Positions 1 to 8,820 of a DNA stretch of 64,000 nucleotides are shown piece by piece. This DNA comes from Acetobacter farinalis (GTDB lineage Bacteria > Pseudomonadota > Alphaproteobacteria > Acetobacterales > Acetobacteraceae): assembly GCF_026240015.1 (NCBI RefSeq), contig NZ_JAPIUX010000001.1:620001-684000 (forward strand), read 5' to 3'. Each line of letters begins with the position of its first letter. Positions within the stretch are counted from its first letter, which is position 1. The notes beneath the pieces were generated by a model. The model worked only from the letters and a program-made list of their open reading frames with translations, was not told where the DNA came from and did not search any database. Made by a program: the position numbers and the translations under genes.

Positions 1-789
1 AAAAAAGGTCTGGTAATGGGTGTTGCCAATGATCGCTCCATCGCCTGGGGTATTGCGCAGGCCGTTGCGGCGCAGGGCGGGGAGATGGCTTTCACCTATC
101 AGGGGGAAGCGCTCGGCAAACGCGTGAAGCCGCTTGCTGAAAGCATCGGGGCTTCTCTGGTGCTGCCCTGTGACGTGACGGATGAGGCCGCGCTGGATGA
201 GCTGTTCGCCACGCTGGAGCGCGAATGGGGCAAGCTGGACTTTGTGGTGCACGCCATTGGCTGGGCAGACAAGCAGTTTCTGCGTGGCCGCTATGTGGAC
301 ACCCCGCGTGACGCGTTCCTGACCGCCATGGATATTTCCTGCTTTTCCTTCACCGCCGTCGCCCAGCGGGCTTCTGCCCTGATGAAGGATGGCGGCTCCC
401 TGCTGACCCTGACCTATCTGGGCGCAGAGCGCGTGATGCCGCATTATAACGTGATGGGTGTGGCCAAGGCCGCGCTGGAAGCTTCTGTCCGGTACATGGC
501 GGCGGATCTGGGGCGTGACGGGATCCGGGTTAACGGGATTTCCGCCGGCCCGATCAAGACGCTGGCGGCCAGCGGTATTGGGGATTTCCGCTACATCCTG
601 AAGTGGAACCAGTATAACGCACCGCTCGAACGCAATGTGACACTGGAAGAAGTGGGCGGGGCAGGGCTGTATATGCTGTCCGACCTCTCCTCCGGCGTGA
701 CGGGTGAAATTCATCACGTTGATTGCGGGTACAATATCGTAGGGATGAAAAACCCCTCCGCCCCTGATATCTCCGTAGCTGGCGACTGA
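1..789 (+). CDS. fabI: Enoyl-[acyl-carrier-protein] reductase (NADH), FabI type, 5' end cut by window
   Basis: FabI reduces the enoyl-ACP double bond in the last step of each fatty-acid elongation cycle. The reading frame is open from base 1 (KKGLVMGVANDRS), and FabI proteins normally start only a few residues before this dinucleotide-binding segment, so a short N-terminal piece lies outside the window; the ATG at 16 is internal. The SDR-like fold is visible: the glycine-rich NAD site, the HAIG segment after strand 4, and a Tyr-x6-Lys catalytic pair in YNVMGVAK. The C-terminal part keeps the FabI order of GPIKTLAASGI followed by a VTGEIHHVDCGYN ending. aroC follows after 8 bases on the same strand, so the two are probably cotranscribed. 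The other fatty-acid genes sit near 29-33 kb. The family assignment is secure. Confidence 0.96.
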   Translation, partial: KKGLVMGVANDRSIAWGIAQAVAAQGGEMAFTYQGEALGKRVKPLAESIGASLVLPCDVTDEAALDELFATLEREWGKLDFVVHAIGWADKQFLRGRYVDTPRDAFLTAMDISCFSFTAVAQRASALMKDGGSLLTLTYLGAERVMPHYNVMGVAKAALEASVRYMAADLGRDGIRVNGISAGPIKTLAASGIGDFRYILKWNQYNAPLERNVTLEEVGGAGLYMLSDLSSGVTGEIHHVDCGYNIVGMKNPSAPDISVAGD

Positions 790-797
790 GGTAAACC

Positions 798-1868
798 GTG
801 TCCTTCAACAGCTTTGGCCATCTTTTTCGCGTCACCACATGGGGTGAAAGCCATGGACCGGCCATTGGCTGCGTTGTGGATGGCTGCCCCCCCCGGCTCC
901 CTCTAACGGAAGCGGATATCCAGCCGTTTCTGGACCAGAGGCGCCCCGGACAATCGGCCTTTACCACCCAGCGCAGGGAGCCGGATGCCGTGCGTATCCT
1001 CTCCGGCGTGTTCGAGGGGCAGACCACAGGGACACCAATTTCCCTGCTGATTGAAAATACGGACCAGAGATCCCGCGATTACGGGGATATCGCCCAGACC
1101 TATCGCCCCGGCCATGCCGATCTCACCTATGACCTGAAATACGGCATCCGTGATTATCGGGGGGGCGGCCGCTCTTCCGCGCGCGAGACGGCGTGCCGTG
1201 TCGCGGCAGGTGCGGTGGCGCGTCAGGTGCTGGGGCAGGGGGTGCGTATTCGCGGGGCTCTGGTGCAGCTTGGCCCGCATAAAATTAACCGGTCCCGCTG
1301 GGATTGGGATGAAGTGACACGCAACCCGTTTTTCTGCCCGGATGCCGCCTGCGTGCCGGAGTGGGAAGAGTATCTGGCCGGCATTCGCAAGGCAGGGCTT
1401 TCCATCGGCGCGGTGATTGAAGTTGTGGCGGAGGGTGTGCCACCCGGTCTGGGGGCGCCGATTTACGGCAAGCTGGATTCCGATCTGGCCGCGGCTCTGA
1501 TGAGCATCAATGCCGTCAAGGGCGTTGAAATTGGAGATGGCTTTGCCTCTGCCGCCCTGACCGGGCTTGAGAATGCGGATGCGCTCTCCATGCAGGATGG
1601 TCGGATTGTGTTTGGCGCCAATCATGCGGGCGGTATTCTGGGGGGCATTTCCAGCGGGCAGCCGATTGTGGTGCGGTTTGCCGTCAAACCGACCAGCTCC
1701 ATGCTGGCGCCGGTGCCGTCTGTCACCCGTGATGGCCAGAACAAGGACGTAATCACCAAAGGGCGGCATGACCCGTGTGTGGGGATTCGCGCCGTGCCGG
1801 TGGGTGAAGCCATGATGGCCTGCGTACTGGCAGACCATCTGTTACGGCATCGTGGTCAGGTGGGCTGA
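798..1868 (+). CDS. aroC: Chorismate synthase
   Basis: The protein is 356 residues, normal for AroC. It converts EPSP to chorismate with reduced FMN, the last common step to aromatic amino acids, folate and quinones. The N-terminus has the family signature region (FGHLFRVTTWGESHGPAIG), followed by DQRRPGQSAFTTQRREPD and the GGGRSSARETA block. The C-terminal GRHDPCVGIRAVPVGEAM block is also intact. The start is GTG, with AGGTAAACC upstream as a ribosome site. It lies 8 bases after fabI. Its stop codon is part of a stem-loop shared with the converging OsmC-type gene. A pheA gene further on (40.1-41.0 kb) uses the chorismate branch toward phenylalanine. Confidence 0.97.
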   Translation: MSFNSFGHLFRVTTWGESHGPAIGCVVDGCPPRLPLTEADIQPFLDQRRPGQSAFTTQRREPDAVRILSGVFEGQTTGTPISLLIENTDQRSRDYGDIAQTYRPGHADLTYDLKYGIRDYRGGGRSSARETACRVAAGAVARQVLGQGVRIRGALVQLGPHKINRSRWDWDEVTRNPFFCPDAACVPEWEEYLAGIRKAGLSIGAVIEVVAEGVPPGLGAPIYGKLDSDLAAALMSINAVKGVEIGDGFASAALTGLENADALSMQDGRIVFGANHAGGILGGISSGQPIVVRFAVKPTSSMLAPVPSVTRDGQNKDVITKGRHDPCVGIRAVPVGEAMMACVLADHLLRHRGQVG

Positions 1869-1881
1869 ACTTTAGCCCACC
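1859..1881. terminator. Stem-loop between convergent stops of aroC and the OsmC-type gene
   Basis: The arms GGTGGGCT (1859-1866) and AGCCCACC (1874-1881) pair perfectly around a 7-base loop. The two stop codons lie inside this structure, so it could end transcription from both sides. There is no long T run, so strict intrinsic termination is uncertain. Confidence 0.5.
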
Positions 1882-2303
1882 AGTCTGGCGTTCAGCGTGA
1901 TAGGCGCGTTGAAAAGCTTTGAGACCGGGCAGCCGGTTTTGGCCTTGTTGGCCAGAGCCTCAAACTGTTCGGGTGTCGCCCCCGGGACATCGGCTTCCAG
2001 CGTGAGGGCGATGCCATCAATCACAAAACCCCCTGCATCCCTGTTCAGGCTGACTTCAGCCGTGGTGTTGATGGATTTTGCCGTCAGGCCCGCTTCCCCA
2101 AGAATGAGGGAGAGCGCCATGGAAAAACAGGCCGCATGTGCAGCCCCCAGCAGTTCTTCCGGATTTGTGCCGGGTGCGCCTTCAAAACGGGTGTTGAAGC
2201 CATAGGGCTGGTTATTCAGGGCATGGCTTTCGGTAGAGACCGTGCCGCGCCCTTCCTTAATGGACCCTTCCCAGTGGGCGGAGCCGTGTTTCTTGATGGT
2301 CAT
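1872..2303 (-). CDS. OsmC/Ohr family organic hydroperoxide-type peroxiredoxin
   Basis: This 143-residue cytoplasmic protein begins at the ATG ending at 2303 (MTIKKHGSAHWEG), with AAAGGATCG just upstream as ribosome site. The open frame continues far upstream, but that part is a shadow of mqo. OsmC-family proteins reduce organic or fatty-acid hydroperoxides with two cysteines. Here these are the Cys in AAHAACFSMALS and the Cys in TGCPVSKLFN, both in the usual context. The N-terminal GSIKEGRGTVSTES and the NPEELLGAAHA segment are typical of the OsmC branch rather than Ohr. It converges on aroC with only 3 bases between stops and diverges from mqo. The substrate is not known from sequence. Confidence 0.9.
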   Translation of the reverse strand: MTIKKHGSAHWEGSIKEGRGTVSTESHALNNQPYGFNTRFEGAPGTNPEELLGAAHAACFSMALSLILGEAGLTAKSINTTAEVSLNRDAGGFVIDGIALTLEADVPGATPEQFEALANKAKTGCPVSKLFNAPITLNARLVG

Positions 2304-2573
2304 TGTGCGATCCTTTGCGCCATGGGCGCGCTGTGGGGCAAGGAGTGCGGAAAACGCTGCCTCAGCCGTTAGGTTCACGCAATGCTGCTCCGCTCTCGCA
2401 GAGATGAGAACTGCCCTGAGAAAAAAATGTGGCATATGATAGCAGCTTAACGACCAAGATGACCCGAAGCACGCTCTTGCATCGGGGCGGGAAGCACGGC
2501 ATGCGGAAAAACTTTCTGCCCGGTACCTGATTTCGATGGGACGCAAGAGGCTGATAATGATGCGGAGACCAAG

Positions 2574-4067
2574 ATGAGTTCCACCACACCCGAGAGTTCT
2601 TCGTCCGTTGATGTCGTCCTGATTGGTGGAGGCGTGATGAGCGCCACGCTCGGGGTGTTTCTCCGGCAGCTTCAACCGGACTGGAGCATCAGTATTTTTG
2701 AGCGTCTGGACAGCGTGGCGGAAGAAAGCTCGGACGCATGGAATAACGCAGGGACTGGCCACTCCGCCTTGTGTGAGCTGAACTACACGCCGCAGAATGC
2801 TGATGGCAGCGTGGATATCACCAAAGCCGTTGGCGTGAATGAGGCCTTTCAGATTTCCCGCCAGTTCTGGTCTCATCTGGTTGAGAACGGTGTTATTGCC
2901 TCTCCGCGTGATTTTATCACGCCGGTGCCGCACATGAGCTTTGTCTGGGGGGATGCCAATGTAGACTTCCTGCGCAGGCGCCATGAAGCACTGAGCGCGC
3001 ACCCGCTGTTTGCCGGAATGGCCTATTCGGAAGATCCGGCCCAACTGGCCGAATGGATGCCGCTGGTCATGAAGGACCGGACGCCGGGGCAGGCGCTGGC
3101 CGCAACCCATACGCTGAATGGCACGGATGTGAATTATGGCGCACTCACGCGCCTGCTGTTCAGCTATCTGGTGGAAACAGCCGGTTGCCCCCTGCACACC
3201 CGGCATGATGTGCAGGACATTAAACGTGGGCCGGACGGGCGGTGGCAGGTTCTGGTGCAGGATATGCGCCTGAATACGCAGCGTACCGTCAATGCGCGCT
3301 TTGTGTTTATTGGCAGCGGGGGTGGTGCGCTGTCCCTGCTTCAGAAAACGGGAATTCCCGAAGCAAAAGGTGTTGGCGGTTTTCCGGTGAGCGGGCAGTT
3401 CCTGCGCTGCACCAATCCGGAGATTGTGGCCCAGCACAAGGCCAAGGTGTATGGCAAAGCCTCCGTGGGCGCGCCGCCCATGTCTGTGCCGCATCTGGAT
3501 ACCCGGATGATTGACGGCAAGCCTGCCCTGCTGTTCGGGCCGTATGCGGGCTTTTCAACCCGCTTTCTCAAATATGGCTCCCTGATGGATCTGCCGCGCT
3601 CCATCCGCGCGGATAACATCACCGCCATGCTGGCCGTGGCGCGGGATAACTGGCCTTTGACCAAATATCTCATCCAGCAGGTCATGCAGTCCAACAGTGA
3701 GCGCATGAGCGCCCTGAGGGACTTTGTCCCCACAGCACGTTCAAAGGATTGGGAACTGGTTGTGGCCGGGCAGCGTGTGCAGATTATCAAGAAAGACGCC
3801 AAAAAGGGCGGGGTGCTTCAGTTCGGCACGGAAGTGATTTCCAGCAAGGATGGGTCTGTGGCAGCGCTTCTGGGAGCCTCTCCCGGGGCCTCCACCGCGG
3901 CACCGATCATGCTGACGGTGCTGAAACAATGCTTTGCCGACAAGCTGCCGGAATGGGAAGCAAAGCTGAAAGAGATGGTTCCGTCCTACGGCCAGACACT
4001 GGCCAATAACCCGGACCTGTGCGCGCAACTGCGTGAGAAGACCACGAAGGTTCTGCAACTGGCCTGA
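2574..4067 (+). CDS. mqo: Malate:quinone oxidoreductase
   Basis: This 497-residue FAD-dependent membrane-associated dehydrogenase oxidises malate to oxaloacetate and passes electrons to ubiquinone. It replaces or complements NAD malate dehydrogenase in the TCA cycle and feeds the short respiratory chain common in acetic acid bacteria. The N-terminus has the FAD-binding DVVLIGGGVMSATLG motif, followed by FERLDSVAEESSDAWNNAGTGHSA, which is diagnostic of Mqo. GGFPVSGQFLRC and LFGPYAGFSTRFLK in the second half, and the LLGASPGASTAAPIML block near the C-terminus, also match. GGAGA lies upstream of the ATG. The 270-base gap to the divergent OsmC-type gene should contain both promoters. Confidence 0.96.
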   Translation: MSSTTPESSSSVDVVLIGGGVMSATLGVFLRQLQPDWSISIFERLDSVAEESSDAWNNAGTGHSALCELNYTPQNADGSVDITKAVGVNEAFQISRQFWSHLVENGVIASPRDFITPVPHMSFVWGDANVDFLRRRHEALSAHPLFAGMAYSEDPAQLAEWMPLVMKDRTPGQALAATHTLNGTDVNYGALTRLLFSYLVETAGCPLHTRHDVQDIKRGPDGRWQVLVQDMRLNTQRTVNARFVFIGSGGGALSLLQKTGIPEAKGVGGFPVSGQFLRCTNPEIVAQHKAKVYGKASVGAPPMSVPHLDTRMIDGKPALLFGPYAGFSTRFLKYGSLMDLPRSIRADNITAMLAVARDNWPLTKYLIQQVMQSNSERMSALRDFVPTARSKDWELVVAGQRVQIIKKDAKKGGVLQFGTEVISSKDGSVAALLGASPGASTAAPIMLTVLKQCFADKLPEWEAKLKEMVPSYGQTLANNPDLCAQLREKTTKVLQLA

Positions 4068-4081
4068 GCAAGGCCGGTTTT
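4059..4081 (+). terminator. Short intrinsic terminator after mqo
   Basis: CTGGCC (4059-4064) pairs with GGCCGG (4072-4077), with one G-T wobble, and is followed by TTTT. It overlaps the mqo stop and reaches the stop of the converging porin gene. Confidence 0.45.
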
Positions 4082-5610
4082 CAGAAAATTTCGATATGGC
4101 TTTTAAAGCCCAGCATGGCGGCATCGGGCAGGTTGCCCTGCCCGTTGGGCCGAAAGTAATATTGAAACACCGGCTGGAAAATAACGCCACGCATGACATG
4201 AATGGAGTAGTTGACCTCCAGAGTGCTGGCGTGGCGTTGCACCCCGGTGGCATGGTTGATCATGGGGTGCATGGTCTGCTGCAGCAGCGCCTCGGTCCTT
4301 TGTACATTCGGCGCAATATGAGTGTAGGTGAAGGCAATGCCGAGTGTGTCATAGGGGCGGCTGCTCCAGAAGCCCCTGCTCAGCATGGCCAGATAAACCT
4401 CGTAATCCCGCAGGGCGGTGCGCGGATCGTTATAAACCAGCCCCGCCAGCGCGGTAAGGCCGGAGTCTTTCTGCGCCTTGTGGTAGCGCATCAGTTGCTG
4501 GTCCATCATCAGCCAGCTTGACCAGCTATACTGGTGCTGTGCCGCTTTGGCTCCTGTCAGCACATAAGGTTTTCCCGTGATGTCCCGGTAGGTGTCCGGC
4601 ACAGGAACATCCTGCAAGGCTGCACCAATTTTATAATGGCCTGCCAGACTGTGGCTTCTGCCCAGTTTTGGCTCCCAGCCGGCCTCAACAGGCACGACAT
4701 GGCCGACAATATTGGCCCCGTTGAATTTGAAGCCCGTACGGTGCTGCGCAACCTGATAGACGCCGTTTTCTGCAAAATAGACGCCTGTCTGGACGTAAAT
4801 ACTTCGCGTTGGCCGCCCGCGCACGCGGAAGGCCCATGTTGCGGCCGGATACCCTGCAAAGTAGTTGCTGTCCGAAATGCCTTTGGGGCGACCACACATG
4901 CTGTTGTTCATGAAATTGCAGAACAGCTCACTCGCGGCAAAATCGGAAAGCTGGGCCATGCGCCCTCCGGCAATAGCCAGACGGTTATTGAGCAGGGTTT
5001 CTTCCGCATACAGCATGACCAGATGGACGGCCACATTTCCCCCGCCGCCATAATCTTCAGAACTATGATTCAGCCAGTCTCCAAACATACGGTTGGCGGT
5101 GGTGCCGTAGCGGCCGACCGTGATCATATGGGTGGCCAGGCCCTTCAGTCCTGCCAGTGTTTCCCAATCAATATTCAGCGAAGTGGCATATTGTCCGGCG
5201 TTGCTTGCACCTTGCCGGTAAGAGCGGAACTGCTCACCTCTGGCGGGTTTTGTTACAGCCCCCGCAAACTCGTTGGTATTGTCCAGCAGAAAGGCAATGC
5301 TGTGCCGCCTCAGCCAGCTTGTCATCCCACCCGGGTCTGCAAACATGGCTTCAGGGCGGGAGAAGGGCGGGACACTGGAGAGGTGTACCGTTTTCTCTGG
5401 TAAAGGAGTATCGACGCGAATGGTGGGCTCAGAGCCAATATTCAGATCTTCAGTCTGGGCATGGGCTGAGTCAAAAACGGAAAATGAAAAAAGAAGAATG
5501 AAAGAAACTGCAAATAAGGGAAGCGTTTTTTTGAATTTATTACACAGCGCTGCATATAAGTCAGGGTAAGGCTGAAGGTAATTTTTCGATGCTCTGCTTA
5601 TTTGTTTCAA
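4081..5610 (-). CDS. oprB: OprB-family carbohydrate-selective outer-membrane porin
   Basis: The protein is about 509 residues. An N-terminal hydrophobic segment (roughly residues 30-45, LPLFAVSFILLFSFSVF) ends at AHAQ and reads as a signal peptide. The mature part matches OprB porins: a WLRRHSIAFLLDNTNE start, the GDW segment near the beginning of the barrel, repeated aromatic beta strands such as YVQTGVYFAENG, and a C-terminal strand ending in Phe (HIEIF), as required for insertion by the Bam machinery. OprB proteins let sugars and polyols cross the outer membrane. The only start in frame before the signal peptide is TTG at 5610, with a weak ribosome site; upstream there is an in-frame stop. 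A 9-base inverted repeat directly precedes the start. Confidence 0.87.
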   Translation of the reverse strand: MKQISRASKNYLQPYPDLYAALCNKFKKTLPLFAVSFILLFSFSVFDSAHAQTEDLNIGSEPTIRVDTPLPEKTVHLSSVPPFSRPEAMFADPGGMTSWLRRHSIAFLLDNTNEFAGAVTKPARGEQFRSYRQGASNAGQYATSLNIDWETLAGLKGLATHMITVGRYGTTANRMFGDWLNHSSEDYGGGGNVAVHLVMLYAEETLLNNRLAIAGGRMAQLSDFAASELFCNFMNNSMCGRPKGISDSNYFAGYPAATWAFRVRGRPTRSIYVQTGVYFAENGVYQVAQHRTGFKFNGANIVGHVVPVEAGWEPKLGRSHSLAGHYKIGAALQDVPVPDTYRDITGKPYVLTGAKAAQHQYSWSSWLMMDQQLMRYHKAQKDSGLTALAGLVYNDPRTALRDYEVYLAMLSRGFWSSRPYDTLGIAFTYTHIAPNVQRTEALLQQTMHPMINHATGVQRHASTLEVNYSIHVMRGVIFQPVFQYYFRPNGQGNLPDAAMLGFKSHIEIF

Positions 5611-5611
5611 A

Positions 5612-5644
5612 ATTTTACCATTTGTTTGATTTTATTGGTAAAAT
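5612..5644 (-). promoter_or_regulatory. Inverted repeat just upstream of the porin start
   Basis: ATTTTACCA (5612-5620) and TGGTAAAAT (5636-5644) are perfect inverted arms with a 15-base spacer in a very AT-rich stretch. On the minus strand this sits immediately before the TTG start, so it could be an operator or an mRNA hairpin that hides the ribosome site. The role is inferred from position. Confidence 0.4.
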
Positions 5645-5824
5645 CTATTATTTAGATAATTTCCATGAAATTAAAGAAAATTAAAGGGCGCTCCAAAAAA
5701 TGTGTTCACTGCTCCGGTTTCACCGGGGGAGTATATTTTCGGGAGAAATACGGAGGTGGGTTGCCCAGTCTCTCCGGTAATTTTTCAGGCAGTCTTGCAG
5801 GCTGATGGCCTGCATGCTGGCGGA

Positions 5825-6352
5825 TCAGATGTCGGAGATAGACATATCCGCACGGTGCCACCAGCAGGCCTCAGGCGGCCTGACAGCAGGGATCAGATCG
5901 TCAGGATTTCCGCTGAAGGTGACCGTATTGGTGGGTGTTTCCTGCAACGAGACTTCTGTGCAGCGCAGCAGGCCGCCTTCGGCGTGTAGAAAAGCGCTGA
6001 GTTTTGCCATCATCAGGCACACCATCAGCTCTGTTGTCGGGTCCCCGGGGGTGATGACAATACGCTGCGCCCGTGCGGGCTCATGGGCCTGAAACCATGC
6101 CAGAAGGGGATCATCCTCCGCCAGTTGCAAGGCATGATCGAGCTTTTCATCCACAAAGCGATGCCAGGTGCTTTTGGCTTTCTGGAAAGAGACCGGCATG
6201 TTGCCCTGGCCATCAAGCCGGGCGCGGTGCACCGGGCTGAGGCGCACGGTCACAAATTCATTATGCCCGTGAGGCAGGGCGCAGGATTCACTGGCCCCGT
6301 GGATCAGCCGATGCCCCATGGAAAAGCGACGGGTAAAAACCAGATCAGGCAT
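5825..6352 (-). CDS. queD: 6-carboxy-5,6,7,8-tetrahydropterin synthase (QueD)
   Basis: QueD turns dihydroneopterin triphosphate into carboxytetrahydropterin, the second step of the preQ0/queuosine route. I place the start at the ATG ending at 6352 (MPDLVFTRRF), which gives 175 residues; the longer frame adds 24 residues without family resemblance. The zinc ligands are visible as GHRL (His14) and the HGH pair (His28, His30), with the catalytic Cys24 four residues before the pair. The start overlaps the queC stop by 8 bases, indicating translational coupling in a queE-queC-queD unit. queF, needed to reduce preQ0, is not in this window. Confidence 0.93.
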   Translation of the reverse strand: MPDLVFTRRFSMGHRLIHGASESCALPHGHNEFVTVRLSPVHRARLDGQGNMPVSFQKAKSTWHRFVDEKLDHALQLAEDDPLLAWFQAHEPARAQRIVITPGDPTTELMVCLMMAKLSAFLHAEGGLLRCTEVSLQETPTNTVTFSGNPDDLIPAVRPPEACWWHRADMSISDI

Positions 6353-7073
6353 TGGCTTTTCCCTTGATATATTCTTCCCACCCCGTGCGGCGCAGGGCGC
6401 AGGCCGGGCATTCCCCACACCCATGCCCCCACGGGTGCATGGTGCCGCGGTCCCCCAGATAACAGGTGTGGCTTTCCTGATTGATCAGGGAGACAAGGGA
6501 GGCTCCCCCCAGTTCTTCCGCCAGCGCCCATGTTGCGGCTTTGTCGATCCACATCAGAGGGGTATGCAGCACATAACGGGCGTCCATCCCGAGATTGAGG
6601 GCCACCTGCACAGCCTTGATGGTGTCATCCCGGCAGTCAGGATAACCCGAATAATCTGTCTCACACACGCCGGTGACGATATGGCGGATGCCCCGGCGCG
6701 CCGCGAGTGCAGCGGCAAACGTCAGGAAAATAATATTGCGGCCCGGCACGAAGGTGTTGGGCAGGCCACCTTCCGCCATGGCGATTTCCGCCGTGCGGGT
6801 CAGGGCGGTTTCGGAAATATCCCCCAACGCGCCAAGTGCAAGGGTGTGGTCCATCCCCAGACGCTCGGCCCAGAGCGGATTTTGTGCCCGCAGGCCAGCC
6901 CGCAGCGCCTCCCGGCAGTCCAGTTCCACTGCATGCCTCTGGCCATACTCAAAGCCCAGTGTTTCCACGCGGCCAAAACGCGCCAGCGCCCAGGCCAGGC
7001 AGGTGGCGGAATCCTGCCCGCCGGAGAACAGGACAAGAGCGGCGTCTTCAGGGGCGCGTGTGGGTGTGGACAT
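6345..7073 (-). CDS. queC: 7-cyano-7-deazaguanine synthase (QueC)
   Basis: QueC uses ATP and ammonia to convert 7-carboxy-7-deazaguanine to preQ0, the precursor of queuosine in tRNA. The 242-residue protein has the PP-loop ATP-pyrophosphatase motif SGGQDS near residues 17-22. The zinc site near the C-terminus is a cluster of cysteines (about 219, 222 and 225, in CGECPAC) plus a Cys in SHTCYLGDRG. Family blocks FEYGQRH and PGRNIIFLTFAAALA are present. It lies 3 bases downstream of queE and overlaps queD. Confidence 0.96.
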   Translation of the reverse strand: MSTPTRAPEDAALVLFSGGQDSATCLAWALARFGRVETLGFEYGQRHAVELDCREALRAGLRAQNPLWAERLGMDHTLALGALGDISETALTRTAEIAMAEGGLPNTFVPGRNIIFLTFAAALAARRGIRHIVTGVCETDYSGYPDCRDDTIKAVQVALNLGMDARYVLHTPLMWIDKAATWALAEELGGASLVSLINQESHTCYLGDRGTMHPWGHGCGECPACALRRTGWEEYIKGKANA

Positions 7074-7076
7074 GGG

Positions 7077-7721
7077 TCAGGGAATACCGGTCAGCTTGTG
7101 GGTCTGTAAAGAAAGGCCCCATTTCGGGTGGGCCAGACAGTAGCGGATGGCGGCCTGTATCGCCTCATTCTGGTTGGGGCCATCCATGGGCTGAAGCCAG
7201 AAATATTTGAAATCAAGGTGTTCCAGCGTTGCCGGGTCCAGCCCCGGCTGGGGGTAGACCAGCTTGAGTTCCGTGCCGTGTGTCTGTTCAAGGGCCGCGC
7301 CAGCTTTGGGGCTGATGCACAGCCAGTCAATGCCGGCAGGGGCGGGCAGGGTGCCGTTGCTTTCCACCGCAATGGAAAAGTTTCGTGCATGCATGGCCTC
7401 AATCAGCGGGGCGTCCAGTTGAAGCAGCGGTTCACCACCGGTGAACACCACCAGCCCCGGCACACGCATGGCATCGGCCTGCTCGGGCCAGAAGCCGGCA
7501 ATTCTGCTGGCGAGCGCATCGGCTGTTTCAAACTTGCCGCCGCCTTCACCATCCGTGCCGACAAAATCGGTATCGCAGAAGGTGCAGATGGCTTCAGCCC
7601 GGTCAGCTTCCCGACCGGACCACAGGTTGCATCCCGCAAAACGACAGAACACGGCTGGTCGCCCAGCCTGTCCGCCCTCACCCTGAAGGGTGAGGAACAT
7701 TTCCTTGACCATATAAGACAT
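7077..7721 (-). CDS. queE: 7-carboxy-7-deazaguanine synthase, radical SAM (QueE)
   Basis: QueE rearranges carboxytetrahydropterin to 7-carboxy-7-deazaguanine with SAM and a [4Fe-4S] cluster. The 214-residue protein has cysteines 31, 46 and 49 in the order C-x14-C-x2-C. This is the variant spacing known from one QueE group rather than the canonical C-x3-C-x2-C. The N-terminal substrate-binding block FLTLQGEGGQAGRPAVFCRFAGCN and the VVFTGGEPLLQ motif are clear. It is the first gene of the queE-queC-queD unit. It starts 45 bases after the bioB stop on the same strand, so bioB and the queuosine genes may share a transcript. Confidence 0.95.
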   Translation of the reverse strand: MSYMVKEMFLTLQGEGGQAGRPAVFCRFAGCNLWSGREADRAEAICTFCDTDFVGTDGEGGGKFETADALASRIAGFWPEQADAMRVPGLVVFTGGEPLLQLDAPLIEAMHARNFSIAVESNGTLPAPAGIDWLCISPKAGAALEQTHGTELKLVYPQPGLDPATLEHLDFKYFWLQPMDGPNQNEAIQAAIRYCLAHPKWGLSLQTHKLTGIP

Positions 7722-7766
7722 GCGACAGCACCTGACGCAGATCAGGCACAGAATGCAAGCAACTTT

Positions 7767-8774
7767 TTAGACTGTAATGCCGGTTGTGCGCATGCCCAGC
7801 TTGTCCAGCAGCTTGCGGTCGCGCGTTGCCTGCGGGTTGGGCGTGGTCAGCAGGCGTTCACCATAAAAAATGGAGTTCGCACCGGCAAGGAAGCACAGGG
7901 TCTGTGTTTCATCGCTCATATTTTCACGCCCGGCTGCCAGACGAACCCGGCTTTTGGGCATGGTGATCCGGGCAGCAGCAATCATGCGGATGAAATCGAG
8001 CGGATCGACCGCTTCAGACTCTCCCAGCGGCGTGCCTTTCACGCGCACCAGCAGGTTGATCGGCACGCTTTCCGGGTGTGTGGGCAGGGTGGCGAGGGCT
8101 GCAATCAACCCGGCGCGGTCCGTTTCGCTCTCACCCATGCCGACAATGCCGCCGCAGCAGACGTTAATACCTGCGTCACGCACGTTGGAGAGGGTGTCCA
8201 GGCGGTCCTGATAGGTGCGGGTGGAGATGATATCCCCATAATATTCCGGGGAAGTATCCAGATTATGGTTGTAATAATCGAGCCCGGCGTCACGCAGTTT
8301 GCCGGCCTGCCCGGCGTCCAGCATGCCCAGCGTCACGCAGGTTTCCAGCCCCAGTTCCTTTACGCCCTCAATCATGGCGCACACGGTTTCCAGATCATGC
8401 TCCTTGGGGGAGCGCCATGCGGCACCCATGCAGAAGCGGCTGGCTCCGGCATCCTTCGCCTTGCGGGCTTCGGTCAGGACAGCATCCACCGCCATCAGGC
8501 GTTCGGCCTTCACGCTTTTTTCGTGCAGGGCGCTCTGGGGGCAATAGGCGCAGTCTTCCGGGCAGCCACCGGTCTTGATGGAAAGCAGCGTGGAGATCTG
8601 CATGTCTGTGGGGTCAAAGTGCGCGCGGTGCGTTGTCTGGGCGCGGAACATCAGCTCCGGAAACGGAAGATCCAGCAGCGCCTGAATTTCCGGCACCGTC
8701 CAGTCATGACGGACTTCCGGCAAATTGGCTGAAGAGGAACGCGTTACAGGAGAAGAACCGTCAGGCATGCGCAA
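7767..8774 (-). CDS. bioB: Biotin synthase, radical SAM
   Basis: BioB inserts sulfur into dethiobiotin to form biotin. The 335-residue protein carries the radical-SAM cysteines 71, 75 and 78 (CPEDCAYC). The [2Fe-2S] ligands lie in typical context: FCMGAAWRSP, ETCVTLGML and the GLDYYNHNLDT segment. The C-terminal LAAGRENMSDETQTLCFLAGANSIFYG also fits. No other bio genes are next to it, so the pathway genes are split. The ATG at 8774 is the best family-length start, but a start at the second Met (MPDGSS) would be equally possible. Confidence 0.96.
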   Translation of the reverse strand: MRMPDGSSPVTRSSSANLPEVRHDWTVPEIQALLDLPFPELMFRAQTTHRAHFDPTDMQISTLLSIKTGGCPEDCAYCPQSALHEKSVKAERLMAVDAVLTEARKAKDAGASRFCMGAAWRSPKEHDLETVCAMIEGVKELGLETCVTLGMLDAGQAGKLRDAGLDYYNHNLDTSPEYYGDIISTRTYQDRLDTLSNVRDAGINVCCGGIVGMGESETDRAGLIAALATLPTHPESVPINLLVRVKGTPLGESEAVDPLDFIRMIAAARITMPKSRVRLAAGRENMSDETQTLCFLAGANSIFYGERLLTTPNPQATRDRKLLDKLGMRTTGITV

Positions 8775-8820
8775 AAACCAGATTTTGAGTGGAAAACAGG
8801 GCCGAACATATCCGCTTTAT

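Noticed and set aside
2304..3494. N-terminal extension of the OsmC-type frame to 540 codons
   Set aside because: The extension is the antisense of mqo; the real start with a good ribosome site is at 2303.
7722..7766. preQ1 riboswitch before queE
   Set aside because: The gap to bioB is only 45 bases; it holds a small CCTGA/TCAGG hairpin but no preQ1-I type loop and A-rich tail.
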